Source: an uncultured Selenomonadaceae bacterium (GTDB taxonomy: Bacteria; Bacillota; Negativicutes; Selenomonadales; Selenomonadaceae). From it: a stretch of DNA of 9,119 nucleotides. The notes under the pieces are model-generated. The model did not search any database and was not told the DNA's origin. It saw only the letters and a program-made list of their open reading frames with translations. The translations under genes and the position numbers were made by a program. The stretch spans positions 1 to 9,119 of the forward strand of contig CACZOL010000211.1 in NCBI GenBank assembly GCA_902782705.1, read 5' to 3'. Numbering within the stretch: position 1 is the first letter of the stretch; the number at the start of each line of letters is the position of its first letter. This document shows, one piece after another, positions 1 through 7,500 of this stretch.

Positions 1-1016
1 ATCCTGTTGCCATATCTGTAAATAAAGGTCGGTTCCTTCTTGATCCAATTATCGTCGCCGTCTGCGTAATGACCGTATTGAACCGACGCGTAGCTGCCCG
101 CGTTGCTCCACTGGATACCGTACACGTTCTTGAAGGAACGCTTCGTATAAAATTTGATATTCGCAAAGGCTTCCACCTTGCGCGCAAGATCATAGCTAAA
201 CCGCTGGGAAATCCAAAAGCCGTCCTTGTTGCTGTATCCGACGCGCGGGATATTGTGCGGCGCGTTCTCCGCGCCGGGGCTGATATCAACACGATAATAA
301 TCGCGGGAATAAATGATTTTATCCTTGATCCAGTACTTCGCCTGATAGATCAATATCTCATTGTCGGGATAGATCTCGATGAGGTCGCCCGATAAGCGAT
401 AATCCGGAACTTTCGCACCGCACCGCGTCTGATATCCGTCATAGATCACGATCTTCTCCGGATAGAACTCGATGCGTCGGCCATAGACGTAATAATGACC
501 GACCTTGCCCCTGACCTCTTCCATCTTGCCCGTCTGCTTGCCATAGTGGTAGACTGCGCGATAGCCGTCGAGCGTCACGCGGGATTGTCCCGGCGTCATT
601 TGCAGCACATGGGACTTGCCGTCGATCTGCACTTCTTCATTCTTGATATTGCCCCGTGCTTCCTCCGTCTCAAAACGACGCGCATCTATGGAAGTGATGC
701 GCACATTGCCACGCGCATACACGTCCCCCGACGCCTCGTCGTAAAACATGTCGTCGCCCTCGACGGCTACCGGCACAGGCTCTGCCTCATGGATCGGCTT
801 CCTGAGGTTCTGCGTCATTTCTTTCGCATCGTCCATCAGCTGCAGCTGCTCGTCGGACAGACGATTTTCCCGCTCCGTGCGGCGCTGGTTTTCAATGTAG
901 TCCAGCACATCCGCATGCGTGTCCGTCGACGAACGATAACTCGCCTCCGCAGTTGCCGACGCCAAGAGCGCGGCAAACAGCCCCGTCATAAGCAAATATT
1001 TCCCCGTTTTGCGCAT
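1..1016 (-). CDS. lptD: LptD/OstA-like outer-membrane LPS assembly protein (3' end missing)
   Basis: Probable lipopolysaccharide-assembly protein of the LptD/OstA family; LptD receives LPS from the periplasmic LptA bridge and inserts it into the outer membrane. The start is ATG at 1016, preceded by AGGGG seven bases upstream. 338 residues are visible before the window edge. Residues 1-24 form a signal peptide (MRKTGKYLLMTGLFAALLAS, then ATAEA). A charged, probably helical linker follows (about 25-75, with ENQRRTERENRLSDEQLQLM). From about residue 82 come repeated short beta strands of OstA type: DMFYDEASGDVYARGNVRI, then LDGYRAVYHY, RIEFYPEKIVIYDG and LSGDLIEIYPDNEILIYQA. From about residue 260 the sequence becomes aromatic and strand-like (GFWISQRFSYDL, ASVQYGHYADGDDNWIKK), as expected for the start of the LptD barrel. 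The length already exceeds a typical LptA (about 180-250), which favours LptD, but a different OstA-domain outer-membrane protein is possible because the C-terminal barrel is outside the window. Confidence 0.75.
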   Translation of the reverse strand, partial: MRKTGKYLLMTGLFAALLASATAEASYRSSTDTHADVLDYIENQRRTERENRLSDEQLQLMDDAKEMTQNLRKPIHEAEPVPVAVEGDDMFYDEASGDVYARGNVRITSIDARRFETEEARGNIKNEEVQIDGKSHVLQMTPGQSRVTLDGYRAVYHYGKQTGKMEEVRGKVGHYYVYGRRIEFYPEKIVIYDGYQTRCGAKVPDYRLSGDLIEIYPDNEILIYQAKYWIKDKIIYSRDYYRVDISPGAENAPHNIPRVGYSNKDGFWISQRFSYDLARKVEAFANIKFYTKRSFKNVYGIQWSNAGSYASVQYGHYADGDDNWIKKEPTFIYRYGNR

Positions 1017-1085
1017 AGCCCTTCCCCTGTTTCCCTGCGGCTTCGAACCCCAACCCGAAAACCGCCGTTTTATATCGTACCTCTT

Positions 1086-1114
1086 ATACTACAACATCGC
1101 GCGCCGCCGTGCAA
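1086..1114 (-). promoter_or_regulatory. Possible promoter of the LptD-like gene
   Basis: Read on the minus strand, TTGCAC (1114-1109) and TAGTAT (1091-1086) are separated by 17 bases in the gap between the upstream terminator and the ATG at 1016. The -35 matches the consensus only in its first three bases and the -10 matches four of six. The site would give a leader of roughly 60 bases. A promoter is expected here because an intrinsic terminator closes the preceding gene, but the exact boxes are uncertain; TATAAA nearer the gene (about 1070-1075) is an alternative -10. Confidence 0.35.
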
Positions 1115-1157
1115 CAAAAACTATTCTTATTTTCTCCGCTTTTCTGCGTGCTCACAT

Positions 1158-1184
1158 AAAAAGGCGGCCGCCAACGCAGCCGCC
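1158..1184 (-). terminator. Rho-independent terminator after the periplasmic repeat protein gene
   Basis: On the minus strand, GGCGGCTGC and GCGGCCGCC (1184-1163) pair in a GC-rich stem of nine pairs with one G-U, around a GTTG loop. The stem is followed directly by TTTTT (1162-1158). It lies six bases past the stop codon of the gene ending at 1190, so it should separate that gene from the LptD-like gene. Confidence 0.85.
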
Positions 1185-1189
1185 CATGC

Positions 1190-2146
1190 TTATTTCTGTG
1201 CTTTTTCTTCCGGTTTCTCTTCCGTCGCGAGACCGTAAATCGTCGTCGGCGTCGCCGTCTGAATATATATTTCCGTACCTGCCGGAAGATCGACGTTCTT
1301 TCCCTTCACGAATGCGCCTCCGATGATACCGATAGGACCCAGGAGCGCGATACCCGCAATACTCGCGCCCGCCGCATACGCCATCGACTGCATCTTTTCC
1401 TTCGATTCCTCGCCGAGCGTCATCGGCACGTCCGTGCCGTCCATCGTCCGCAGCGTTTTGAACTCAATCTGCACTTCAGCGTCGCGCCCAAAGACAGCCG
1501 CCTGCCGCACCTTCACGACCTCGCCATAGCCCGGCGCGCCCTTCGCAAAGAGCAACCGTCCGCTTTCAACCACATCTTCCTCAGCCTTGATCTCGACGCG
1601 ATCGCCGGCCTTGATGTTTTTCGCGTTGACCGGCGTCACAAGGCTGACCTTCACCAACGTATTCGTCGGCATTTCCGTCTTGACCAGCGGCAGCTCTTTC
1701 GTGCCGAACGCGTAGCCCGCCAGCGTATCAATGCGGCTGCGGTACGTCCCCTCCGACGGCGCGCCCGTCATCGTGATTTCCATTTCGCTGACGCGTTTTT
1801 GAATGGACTCCGTGCCTACCGACCGCGTAATCGCCCATTCGATCGCGTTCAACTGCGTCACCAGCGAAGGACCGTTGTCATTTTTGAACATCGTCGCGTA
1901 GAGCGCGTCGACACGCTGCATTATATTCTGCGTTGGCGCGTTTTCGCCCTCGAAGTCTTTCTCCAGCTTGTTCACACGATCGAGGAGCGCTCCCGTCTGT
2001 GGCTGCCCGTAAGCCGTGCGCTCAATCTCCGCCAATTTGTCCGCCATCGCGCCGCTCGGCGTCGCAGCCATTGCAAGCCCCATCGTCTCGAAGAGCATGA
2101 TCGCCGCCAAAAGCACACCCAGCAGCTTCCGTCCCAACATTTTCAT
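1190..2146 (-). CDS. Exported periplasmic protein with 20-residue tandem repeats and a glycine-rich segment
   Basis: Function not known. The ATG at 2146 (318 residues) is chosen because GGGAGG lies eight bases upstream; a TTG six bases earlier would sit too close to that site. Residues 1-27 are a signal peptide ending AMA|A. Residues 37-157 form about six degenerate repeats of 20-21 residues. Most begin R-V/I-x-x-L/I/M-E (RVNKLEKDFEG, RVDALYATMF, RVSEMEITMTG, RIDTLAGYAFG) and several contain a central G. Residues 163-243 look beta-rich, with VKVSLVTPVNAKNIKAGDRV and GRLLFAKGAPGYGEVVKV, a pattern seen in secreted proteins with a small barrel-like domain. Residues 258-279 are a hydrophobic, glycine-rich stretch (GASIAGIALLGPIGIIGG) resembling a glycine zipper that could insert in or line a membrane. 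The tail is charged (EEKPEEKAQK). It has its own likely promoter and terminator and sits just upstream of the LptD-like gene, suggesting an envelope role (inference). Confidence 0.9.
   Translation of the reverse strand: MKMLGRKLLGVLLAAIMLFETMGLAMAATPSGAMADKLAEIERTAYGQPQTGALLDRVNKLEKDFEGENAPTQNIMQRVDALYATMFKNDNGPSLVTQLNAIEWAITRSVGTESIQKRVSEMEITMTGAPSEGTYRSRIDTLAGYAFGTKELPLVKTEMPTNTLVKVSLVTPVNAKNIKAGDRVEIKAEEDVVESGRLLFAKGAPGYGEVVKVRQAAVFGRDAEVQIEFKTLRTMDGTDVPMTLGEESKEKMQSMAYAAGASIAGIALLGPIGIIGGAFVKGKNVDLPAGTEIYIQTATPTTIYGLATEEKPEEKAQK
1676..2038 (-). repeat. Six degenerate ~20-residue protein repeats (coding repeat)
   Basis: Within the exported protein, residues 37-157 split into six units of 20-21 residues, beginning at KLAEIE (37), RVNKLE (57), RVDALY (78), QLNAIE (98), RVSEME (118) and RIDTLA (138). 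The shared pattern is R/Q-V/I/L, two variable residues, L/I/M, then E in four of the six units, with a G and a polar stretch leading to the next R. The DNA has diverged, so the repeat is visible mainly in protein. The periodicity suggests a helical-hairpin or rod-like array. Confidence 0.6.
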
Positions 2147-2187
2147 AAGCAAAACCTCCCCTTGCTTCCTGCTTTTTCCCGTCGATT

Positions 2188-2196
2188 ATTGTATCA
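2188..2196 (-). promoter_or_regulatory. Extended -10 promoter for the exported repeat protein gene
   Basis: On the minus strand the sequence reads TGATACAAT: a TACAAT -10 box (2193-2188) with the TG dinucleotide one base upstream, the extended -10 form that can work without a good -35. No convincing -35 is seen; the expected place is in a T-rich run. Transcription would start near 2181, about 35 bases before the ATG at 2146. The gap of about 100 bases after ilvN contains this site, a run of seven T (2213-2207) without a clear hairpin, and little else. Confidence 0.6.
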
Positions 2197-2247
2197 GCCT
2201 TTTCTTAAAAAAACCTTAAAACCCTTTGCAAAATTCCGTTCTTGTTC

Positions 2248-2757
2248 TCAGTTCTCTTCCATCTGCTTGACCGGAACCGGTCCTCTCGACAAAGCAATCG
2301 CGCCCGTGCGGGCAATCTCGACAATCTCGTACTCGGAAAGCACCTCGCAAATTGCGTTGATTTTCGATTCTTCACCGGTCAGCTCAATAACGACGTTCTC
2401 CTTCGACACGTCGACGATTTTCGCGCGGAAAATATTGACGATATTGATAAGGTCGGCGCGGGCTTCCGCCGTCGCCCTGACTTTGATCAATACCAGCTCA
2501 CGTGTGATATTCTCGACCTCGGTCAAGTTTACGATCTTTACCACGTCGATCAGCTTCGAAAGCTGATGCTTGACCTGCTCCAATTCACGCTCGCTGTCCA
2601 CCGAAACGACAATATTGATGCGCGTCACCGATTCTTCTTCCGTATAGCCGGCGTTGATACTTTCAATATTGAACGCGCGGCGGCTGATGAGTCCCGCGAC
2701 GTGCGTCAAGACGCCCGGTTTATTGTCCACGAGGATCGCCAGTAAAAACTTTCTCAT
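2248..2757 (-). CDS. ilvN: Acetolactate synthase small (regulatory) subunit
   Basis: Regulatory subunit of acetohydroxyacid synthase. It binds and activates the large subunit and, in characterised members, confers feedback inhibition by valine. At 169 residues it has the usual length. Residues 3-75 are an ACT domain (LAILVDNKPGVLTHVAGLIS, then RRAFNIESINAG and TRINIVVSVD); the N-P/K-PGVL-x-R/H-V-x-GL pattern is typical of IlvN/IlvH. The remainder matches the C-terminal small-subunit domain (ENVVIELTGEESKINA, EIVEIARTGAIALSRGP). The ATG start overlaps the ilvB stop as ATGA and has GGAGG seven bases upstream inside the ilvB end, so translation is probably coupled and the subunits made together. 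The stop is TGA at 2250-2248. No obvious hairpin terminator follows, so some readthrough into the next gene is possible. Whether valine sensitivity is retained cannot be judged here. Confidence 0.97.
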   Translation of the reverse strand: MRKFLLAILVDNKPGVLTHVAGLISRRAFNIESINAGYTEEESVTRINIVVSVDSERELEQVKHQLSKLIDVVKIVNLTEVENITRELVLIKVRATAEARADLINIVNIFRAKIVDVSKENVVIELTGEESKINAICEVLSEYEIVEIARTGAIALSRGPVPVKQMEEN

Positions 2758-4448
2758 TTCGCCGCCTCCAAAATCATTTCATCCAGCCTCTTGCCGCCCG
2801 GCACCATTGGCAGCACGTTCACGTCCTCGGGAACCATTACATCGATCAACGTCGCACCATCGCGGGTAAGCGCTTTCGGCAGCGCCGTTTCCAATTCCTC
2901 CGGTTTCTCGATACGGACGCCGACGATACCCATCGCCTCCGCCAACTTCACAAGATCGGTCCGCCCCTTAAGCTGCGACTGGGAATAATGATGCTCATAG
3001 AACATGCGCTGCCACTGCGCGACCATGCCCAGCAGATGATTGTGCACGACGACGATTTTTACGTCCACGCCGTAGTTCGCCGCCGTTGCCAGTTCCTGAC
3101 AATTCATCAAAATGCTGCCGTCTCCGGTGAACAGCACGACCTTCTTTTTCGGCTGGCCGATTTTCGCGCCGATGGCCGCCGGAAGTCCGTAGCCCATGGT
3201 TCCGAGCCCGCCCGAGGTCAGGAAATGGCGCGGACGCGAAACAGAACAGAACTGCGCCGCCCACATTTGATGCTGGCCGACGTCGGTAACAAAAATCGTG
3301 TCGTCGTCCATGAGTCGCGTGACAGTCTCGATGAGCTGCTGCGGCATTATGACGCCGTCGCGTTTTTGATAGAAAAACGGATGCGTTTTGTGCATTTCCG
3401 CCGTTTTCTCACGCCAAACTGCGAACCGCGCCGGAAAATCGACGTCACAGGCGGCAAGTTTCTTTATAAACAACGGCAGCGACCAATTCAAGTCGCCAAG
3501 CACCGGTACGTCGACGCGCACGTTCTTGTTGAGCTCCGCCGCGTCAACGTCAAAGTGGACGATTTTCGCCTCCGGCGCAAATTCCTTGACGACGCCCGTG
3601 ACGCGATCGTCAAAGCGTACGCCGATACCGAGAAGCAAATCGCAGCCCGTGATCGCCATGTTCGCCGCATAGGAGCCGTGCATGCCCGCCATGCCGAGAT
3701 ACGCGTCCGCATCCGGCTCGACGCAGCCGAGCCCCATCAGCGTCGAGCAGACGGGAATGCCCAATTTTTTCAATACCGCACGAAGATCGTCCGCCTCGTC
3801 CGCCAGCGTCACGCCGCCGCCGACGAAAGCCAACGGGCGCTCCGCTTTGGAAAGCGCGTCCAGTACCGCGTCAATTGCACGCTCTTCCCCCTTGAAAATC
3901 CCGGAATAGCCCTTCAGATGCACGTCCTCAGGATAGTCAAACTCCATCTCCGCACGGAACACGTCGGTAGCGATATCCACGACCACCGGCCCGGGCCGCC
4001 CCGTCCGTGCGATGAAAAACGCTTCCTTGATTGTCCGCAGCAGATCCTCCGGACGCTTCACGAGAAAATTGTGCTTCGTAATCGGCGTCGTGATACCGCA
4101 GATGTCCGCTTCCTGAAACGAATCCTTTCCGATGACGGTAGTCGCCACCTGACCGGTGAAGCAGACCAAAGGAATCGAATCCATATACGCGGTCGCGATG
4201 CCCGTCACGAGATTCGTGCAGCCCGGTCCCGACGTCGAAAGGCAGACGCCGACCTCTCCCGTCGCCCGCGCGTAGCCGTCCGCCGCAAGCGCTGCACCCT
4301 GCTCGTGGCGTACGAGAATATGTGGAAACTTCATCTTATATATTTCGTCGTACAACGGCAAAACAACGCCGCCCGGATACCCGAAAATGACGTCGACGCC
4401 CTCCTGCTTCAAGCTCTCCAGTACGGCCTGTGCTCCATTGATCCGCAC
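2754..4448 (-). CDS. ilvB: Acetolactate synthase large (catalytic) subunit
   Basis: Thiamine-diphosphate enzyme that condenses two pyruvates to acetolactate, or pyruvate with 2-oxobutyrate to acetohydroxybutyrate, at the start of valine, leucine and isoleucine synthesis in the cytoplasm. At 564 residues it is full length. The N-terminal PYR domain shows FGYPGG (22-27), the catalytic glutamate E49 in RHEQGAA, and STSGPGCTNLVTGIA. A central FAD/Rossmann-type domain (about 190-330) and a C-terminal thiamine-diphosphate domain follow. The latter has GDGS (442-445) and the metal-ligand asparagine N470, 27 residues after D443. The usual NN pair is HN here (VVVHNHLLGMV), followed by MVAQWQ, whose tryptophan is the common herbicide-contact position. 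A GTG start at 4448 is chosen because AGGGGG lies eight bases upstream and the N-terminus (MRINGAQAVLESLKQEG) aligns with the family. It is coupled to ilvN by overlap. The assigned class is anabolic AHAS rather than catabolic ALS, because a small subunit follows. Confidence 0.97.
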   Translation of the reverse strand: MRINGAQAVLESLKQEGVDVIFGYPGGVVLPLYDEIYKMKFPHILVRHEQGAALAADGYARATGEVGVCLSTSGPGCTNLVTGIATAYMDSIPLVCFTGQVATTVIGKDSFQEADICGITTPITKHNFLVKRPEDLLRTIKEAFFIARTGRPGPVVVDIATDVFRAEMEFDYPEDVHLKGYSGIFKGEERAIDAVLDALSKAERPLAFVGGGVTLADEADDLRAVLKKLGIPVCSTLMGLGCVEPDADAYLGMAGMHGSYAANMAITGCDLLLGIGVRFDDRVTGVVKEFAPEAKIVHFDVDAAELNKNVRVDVPVLGDLNWSLPLFIKKLAACDVDFPARFAVWREKTAEMHKTHPFFYQKRDGVIMPQQLIETVTRLMDDDTIFVTDVGQHQMWAAQFCSVSRPRHFLTSGGLGTMGYGLPAAIGAKIGQPKKKVVLFTGDGSILMNCQELATAANYGVDVKIVVVHNHLLGMVAQWQRMFYEHHYSQSQLKGRTDLVKLAEAMGIVGVRIEKPEELETALPKALTRDGATLIDVMVPEDVNVLPMVPGGKRLDEMILEAAK

Positions 4449-4456
4449 TTTTATTT

Positions 4457-4462
4457 CCCCCT
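4457..4462 (-). promoter_or_regulatory. Ribosome binding site fixing the GTG start of ilvB
   Basis: AGGGGG on the minus strand, followed by an eight-base A-rich spacer and GTG at 4448. No in-frame ATG nearby has comparable spacing, and this site makes the GTG start convincing. Confidence 0.8.
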
Positions 4463-4477
4463 AACATACAAATATGC

Positions 4478-4507
4478 TTTATATTTTAACACACCCGCGT
4501 ATAAAAA
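4478..4507 (-). promoter_or_regulatory. Possible ilvBN promoter
   Basis: In the roughly 105-base gap between the kinase gene and ilvB, the minus strand holds an AT-rich block with TATAAA (4483-4478) as a possible -10, and TTTTTA or TTTTAT (4507-4501) 17-18 bases upstream as a weak -35. Transcription would begin near 4471, leaving a leader of only about 25 bases. That is too short for a T-box, leader peptide or attenuator. An overlapping TAAAAT is an alternative -10. Confidence 0.35.
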
Positions 4508-4520
4508 CGCCAGTATTTCT

Positions 4521-4551
4521 TTAAAAACGCCGCCTTTTTCGGCGGCGTTTT
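4521..4551 (-). terminator. Rho-independent terminator after the hybrid kinase gene
   Basis: An 11-pair inverted repeat (AAAACGCCGCC at 4524-4534 with its complement at 4541-4551) surrounds a six-base loop. On the minus strand the stem runs into TTTTT, three bases after the kinase stop at 4554. The plus-strand side also ends in TTTT, so it may act in both directions, but no plus-strand gene needs it. It separates the kinase operon from ilvBN. Confidence 0.9.
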
Positions 4552-4553
4552 CC

Positions 4554-7500
4554 CTATCCTTTTTTCTTCCGCAAGATCTTCCAAAGCACCTTGTATACCG
4601 TATCCGGCTCCACGGGCTTTGTCAGATATTCGTCCATACCGACGGCGCGCGCCCGTTTCACGTCTTCTTCGAAAGCGTTGGCCGTCATCGCGACGATGGG
4701 AATCGTCGCCGCGTCAGGATGCCCGTCCATCGCACGAATGCGCTCCGTCGCGCCGAACCCGTCGAGGAACGGCATACGGATATCCATCAGGATAACGTCG
4801 TAAACGCCCGCACCGCTCTCGCGGAATTTCGCGACCGCTTCCTCGCCGTCCGTCACGGAATCCACTGTGAAGCCTTTATCTTCCAAAATCGCCGTGGCGA
4901 TTTCGCGATTAATTTCATTGTCTTCCGCGAGGAGTACGCGCATGCCCGTGAAATCCGCCTCTCCCCCGTCGTCCCCTTCGCTCTCTCCCGCAAGCGACGT
5001 GACGGGAAACGTAACCGAAACGAAGAAGATCGAGCCTACGCCTTTCTCGCTCTCGACGCGAATCGAGCCGCCCATCAAATCGATAATGTTCTTCGATATG
5101 GCAAGGCCGAGTCCCGTGCCTCCGTAGCGCGTCGTATTGCCCGCGCTCTCCTGCTCGAACGCGTTGAAAATATGCGGCAGGAACGCTTGGTCGATGCCGA
5201 TGCCCGTATCCTTGATGATAAAACGAAACGTCGCCCAGTCGCCGGCTATACCCAGCGTTTCCACAATGAAATCCACGGCGCCGTCTCTCGGCGTAAACTT
5301 GACCGCGTTCGACAAAATATTGACAAGCACCTGCTTGAGTTTCAATGCGTCGAACACGCACGCAGCGGGCAAATTCCCCTTCTCCGTGCGTGTATAACGA
5401 ACGAAGCCCTCCGCCGCGCGGGCGCGAATAATGACGTCGATCCCGTCCAAAAACTCCGCCATATCGTGCGGCGTGTTGTCAAGCTGCATCTTACCGCGTT
5501 CAATGCGCGAAAGATCGAGTACATCGTTGATCAAACCCAGCAGGAAATGTGCCGCCGAGTCCATCTTTGACAAGCTCTCCTCGACATATTTCGTATCTTC
5601 TGCGCGCCCTTTTGCCAGCGCGGTCAGGCCGATGATCGCGTTCATCGGCGTACGGATCTCATGTGACATACGAGACAGGAAGTCGCTCTTCGCGCGGCTC
5701 GCCGCTTCCGCATCCGCAAGAGCTTTTTGGAGCTCTTCGCGCCTTTTTTCCTCCTCGGTATACATTTCCGTGACGTCGCGCTCGATGATGACGACCATAG
5801 ACTTCGTCGGGCCGAGATAAGACGCGCGCAGTTCCTTTCGGAGCCGCTTGCCCTTCGCCTCGATCCAATGCCCGAAGTAAACGGTTCCTTTGCGGTCCAG
5901 TGCTTCCGTGAGATTCTTGACCTTGAAACATTCCACCAATTCTTTTCGCTCCTCCGGATCCGGCAAGAGCGCAGCAGCCCTCTGAGACGCCTCCTCAAAA
6001 TCATAGTAAGTTTCCAGCTTCAAAGACGGGATTGCCGTGTTTTCGCCCGGGATCCGGACGAAACGCGCTTTCCCCGTAGTCACGTCAAGGCATGCGATAT
6101 AATCGATCATGCCCTCCACCACGTTCGAGAAAGCGATCTCGTCCACCTTCGCCTCGTGAATGTCGCGTACATAAGAAAACAGCATCCAGTCGCCCGTCCC
6201 CGGGTTTTCCATCAGGTCGAAACGGCAGCGCGCCCAGCGCAGTTCTCCGTTCTCAAACCGGCGCAGATATTCGATGGAATGCGTAAGCTCTCCCGCATGA
6301 ATAGCCTCCTCAAGCTGCTCCGGGCGTGAGAATTCCCGAAACGCCTGCCGATCCTGCTCTTCCGGCAAATGGGCGATTTCCTGTTCCACCGCCCATGCAA
6401 ACGTCTGCCCCGTGGCCGAAGCGGACCTATGACCGTTCACCACATATTCCTGCACGGTGTTCTGCGTAATATTGATGGACAACGCCAACGCCACGTTCCC
6501 TTCCAGCGACTGGCGCCGCATCAACTCCTCACGATAACGCATTTCGCGCCGAACCTGCTCGGTCACGTCGAGACGCGTCGACATGGCTTGGAATGGTTTG
6601 CCGTCACGTCCCGGAACTGCTGTCATGATATAGTGATACCAACGGTGCGAAGCTCCGCCGCCCGACACGAAACGTATGAGCCCGCCCGCCGTCGGCTCAC
6701 CCGCTTCCATGCGTCGGAAAAAGGATCGATACTTGTCTTCGTCTTCAGGATAGATAAATCCCTTCCTGATCACATCGTCCGGCGCTTTCCTGAACGTCAA
6801 ATGCTTATCGCGGATAGAAACCTCGTAACGATGGCTTCGGATGTCGTAAACACCAACGGCAATTCCCGTCTGCGTAATCGCCCTTTGGAATTTCTGCTCC
6901 AAATCCTTGTACGCATCCATATCCTGTGCCGTACCCAGCACTCTGGCTTCACGCCCGGCAACATCCCGAAGGCGGGTATACCGCACGCGCTCCCAGTGAT
7001 AACCGATGCCCTGCTTGCGGATGCGGATGATCACTTCCGCCTCAGCCTCGCCCGCTTTCATCCGCTGATGCAGCGACATGAATTTCTCGACGTCGTCAGG
7101 ATGGATCAATCCGCTCTTGACCGCGTCGCTGGGATAGTCCATCTTTCCATAGTCTTGCAGTTGACGGGTGGGATCAATGACAATCGCCCCGCCCTGCCCC
7201 GTCTCAGGATCGTACACCCATGCCTGGAGGTCGGAATGCTCGATCGCCGACCGCATCATTTCCTGGCTCTCATGGAGTTCTTGGTGCGCCTGCATCAACG
7301 CGTTGTTATCGTGAAACGTTCCGTAATACGTCTTGCGGTTGCCCTGATGTTCAACGAGACGGATGTGCGTATTGATCCAACGGTATTTGCCGCTTCCGTC
7401 CAGCAAACGGAAAATCCCCTCAAAATCCTGATCCTCCATGATATCCTTTTGAATCTCCTCCAGCACTGCGGGGAGATCGTCAGGATGAACGAACTGCAAA

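Noticed and set aside
1058..1071. Short inverted repeat aaaac/gtttt in the LptD-like gene leader, considered as an operator.
   Set aside because: Only five pairs around a four-base loop, which is expected by chance and has no known regulator pattern.
495..1238. A 247-codon plus-strand frame opposite the LptD-like gene.
   Set aside because: It runs through the terminator and the promoter region and has no recognisable domain; the opposite frame has a signal peptide and OstA-type strands.
2207..2213. Run of seven T on the minus strand after ilvN, considered as an intrinsic terminator.
   Set aside because: No stable hairpin precedes it; the run lies just upstream of the extended -10 promoter.
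3037..3042. HN instead of the usual NN after the thiamine-diphosphate motif of IlvB.
   Set aside because: Counting 27 residues from D443 places the metal-ligand asparagine at N470, which is present; only the preceding, non-ligand position is changed.
2988..5570. An 860-codon open frame on the plus strand across ilvB, the intergenic gap and the kinase end.
   Set aside because: It is antisense to two clearly real genes, crosses a terminator, and its protein is histidine/arginine-rich with no domain; such frames arise from the GC-biased codon use of the minus-strand genes.
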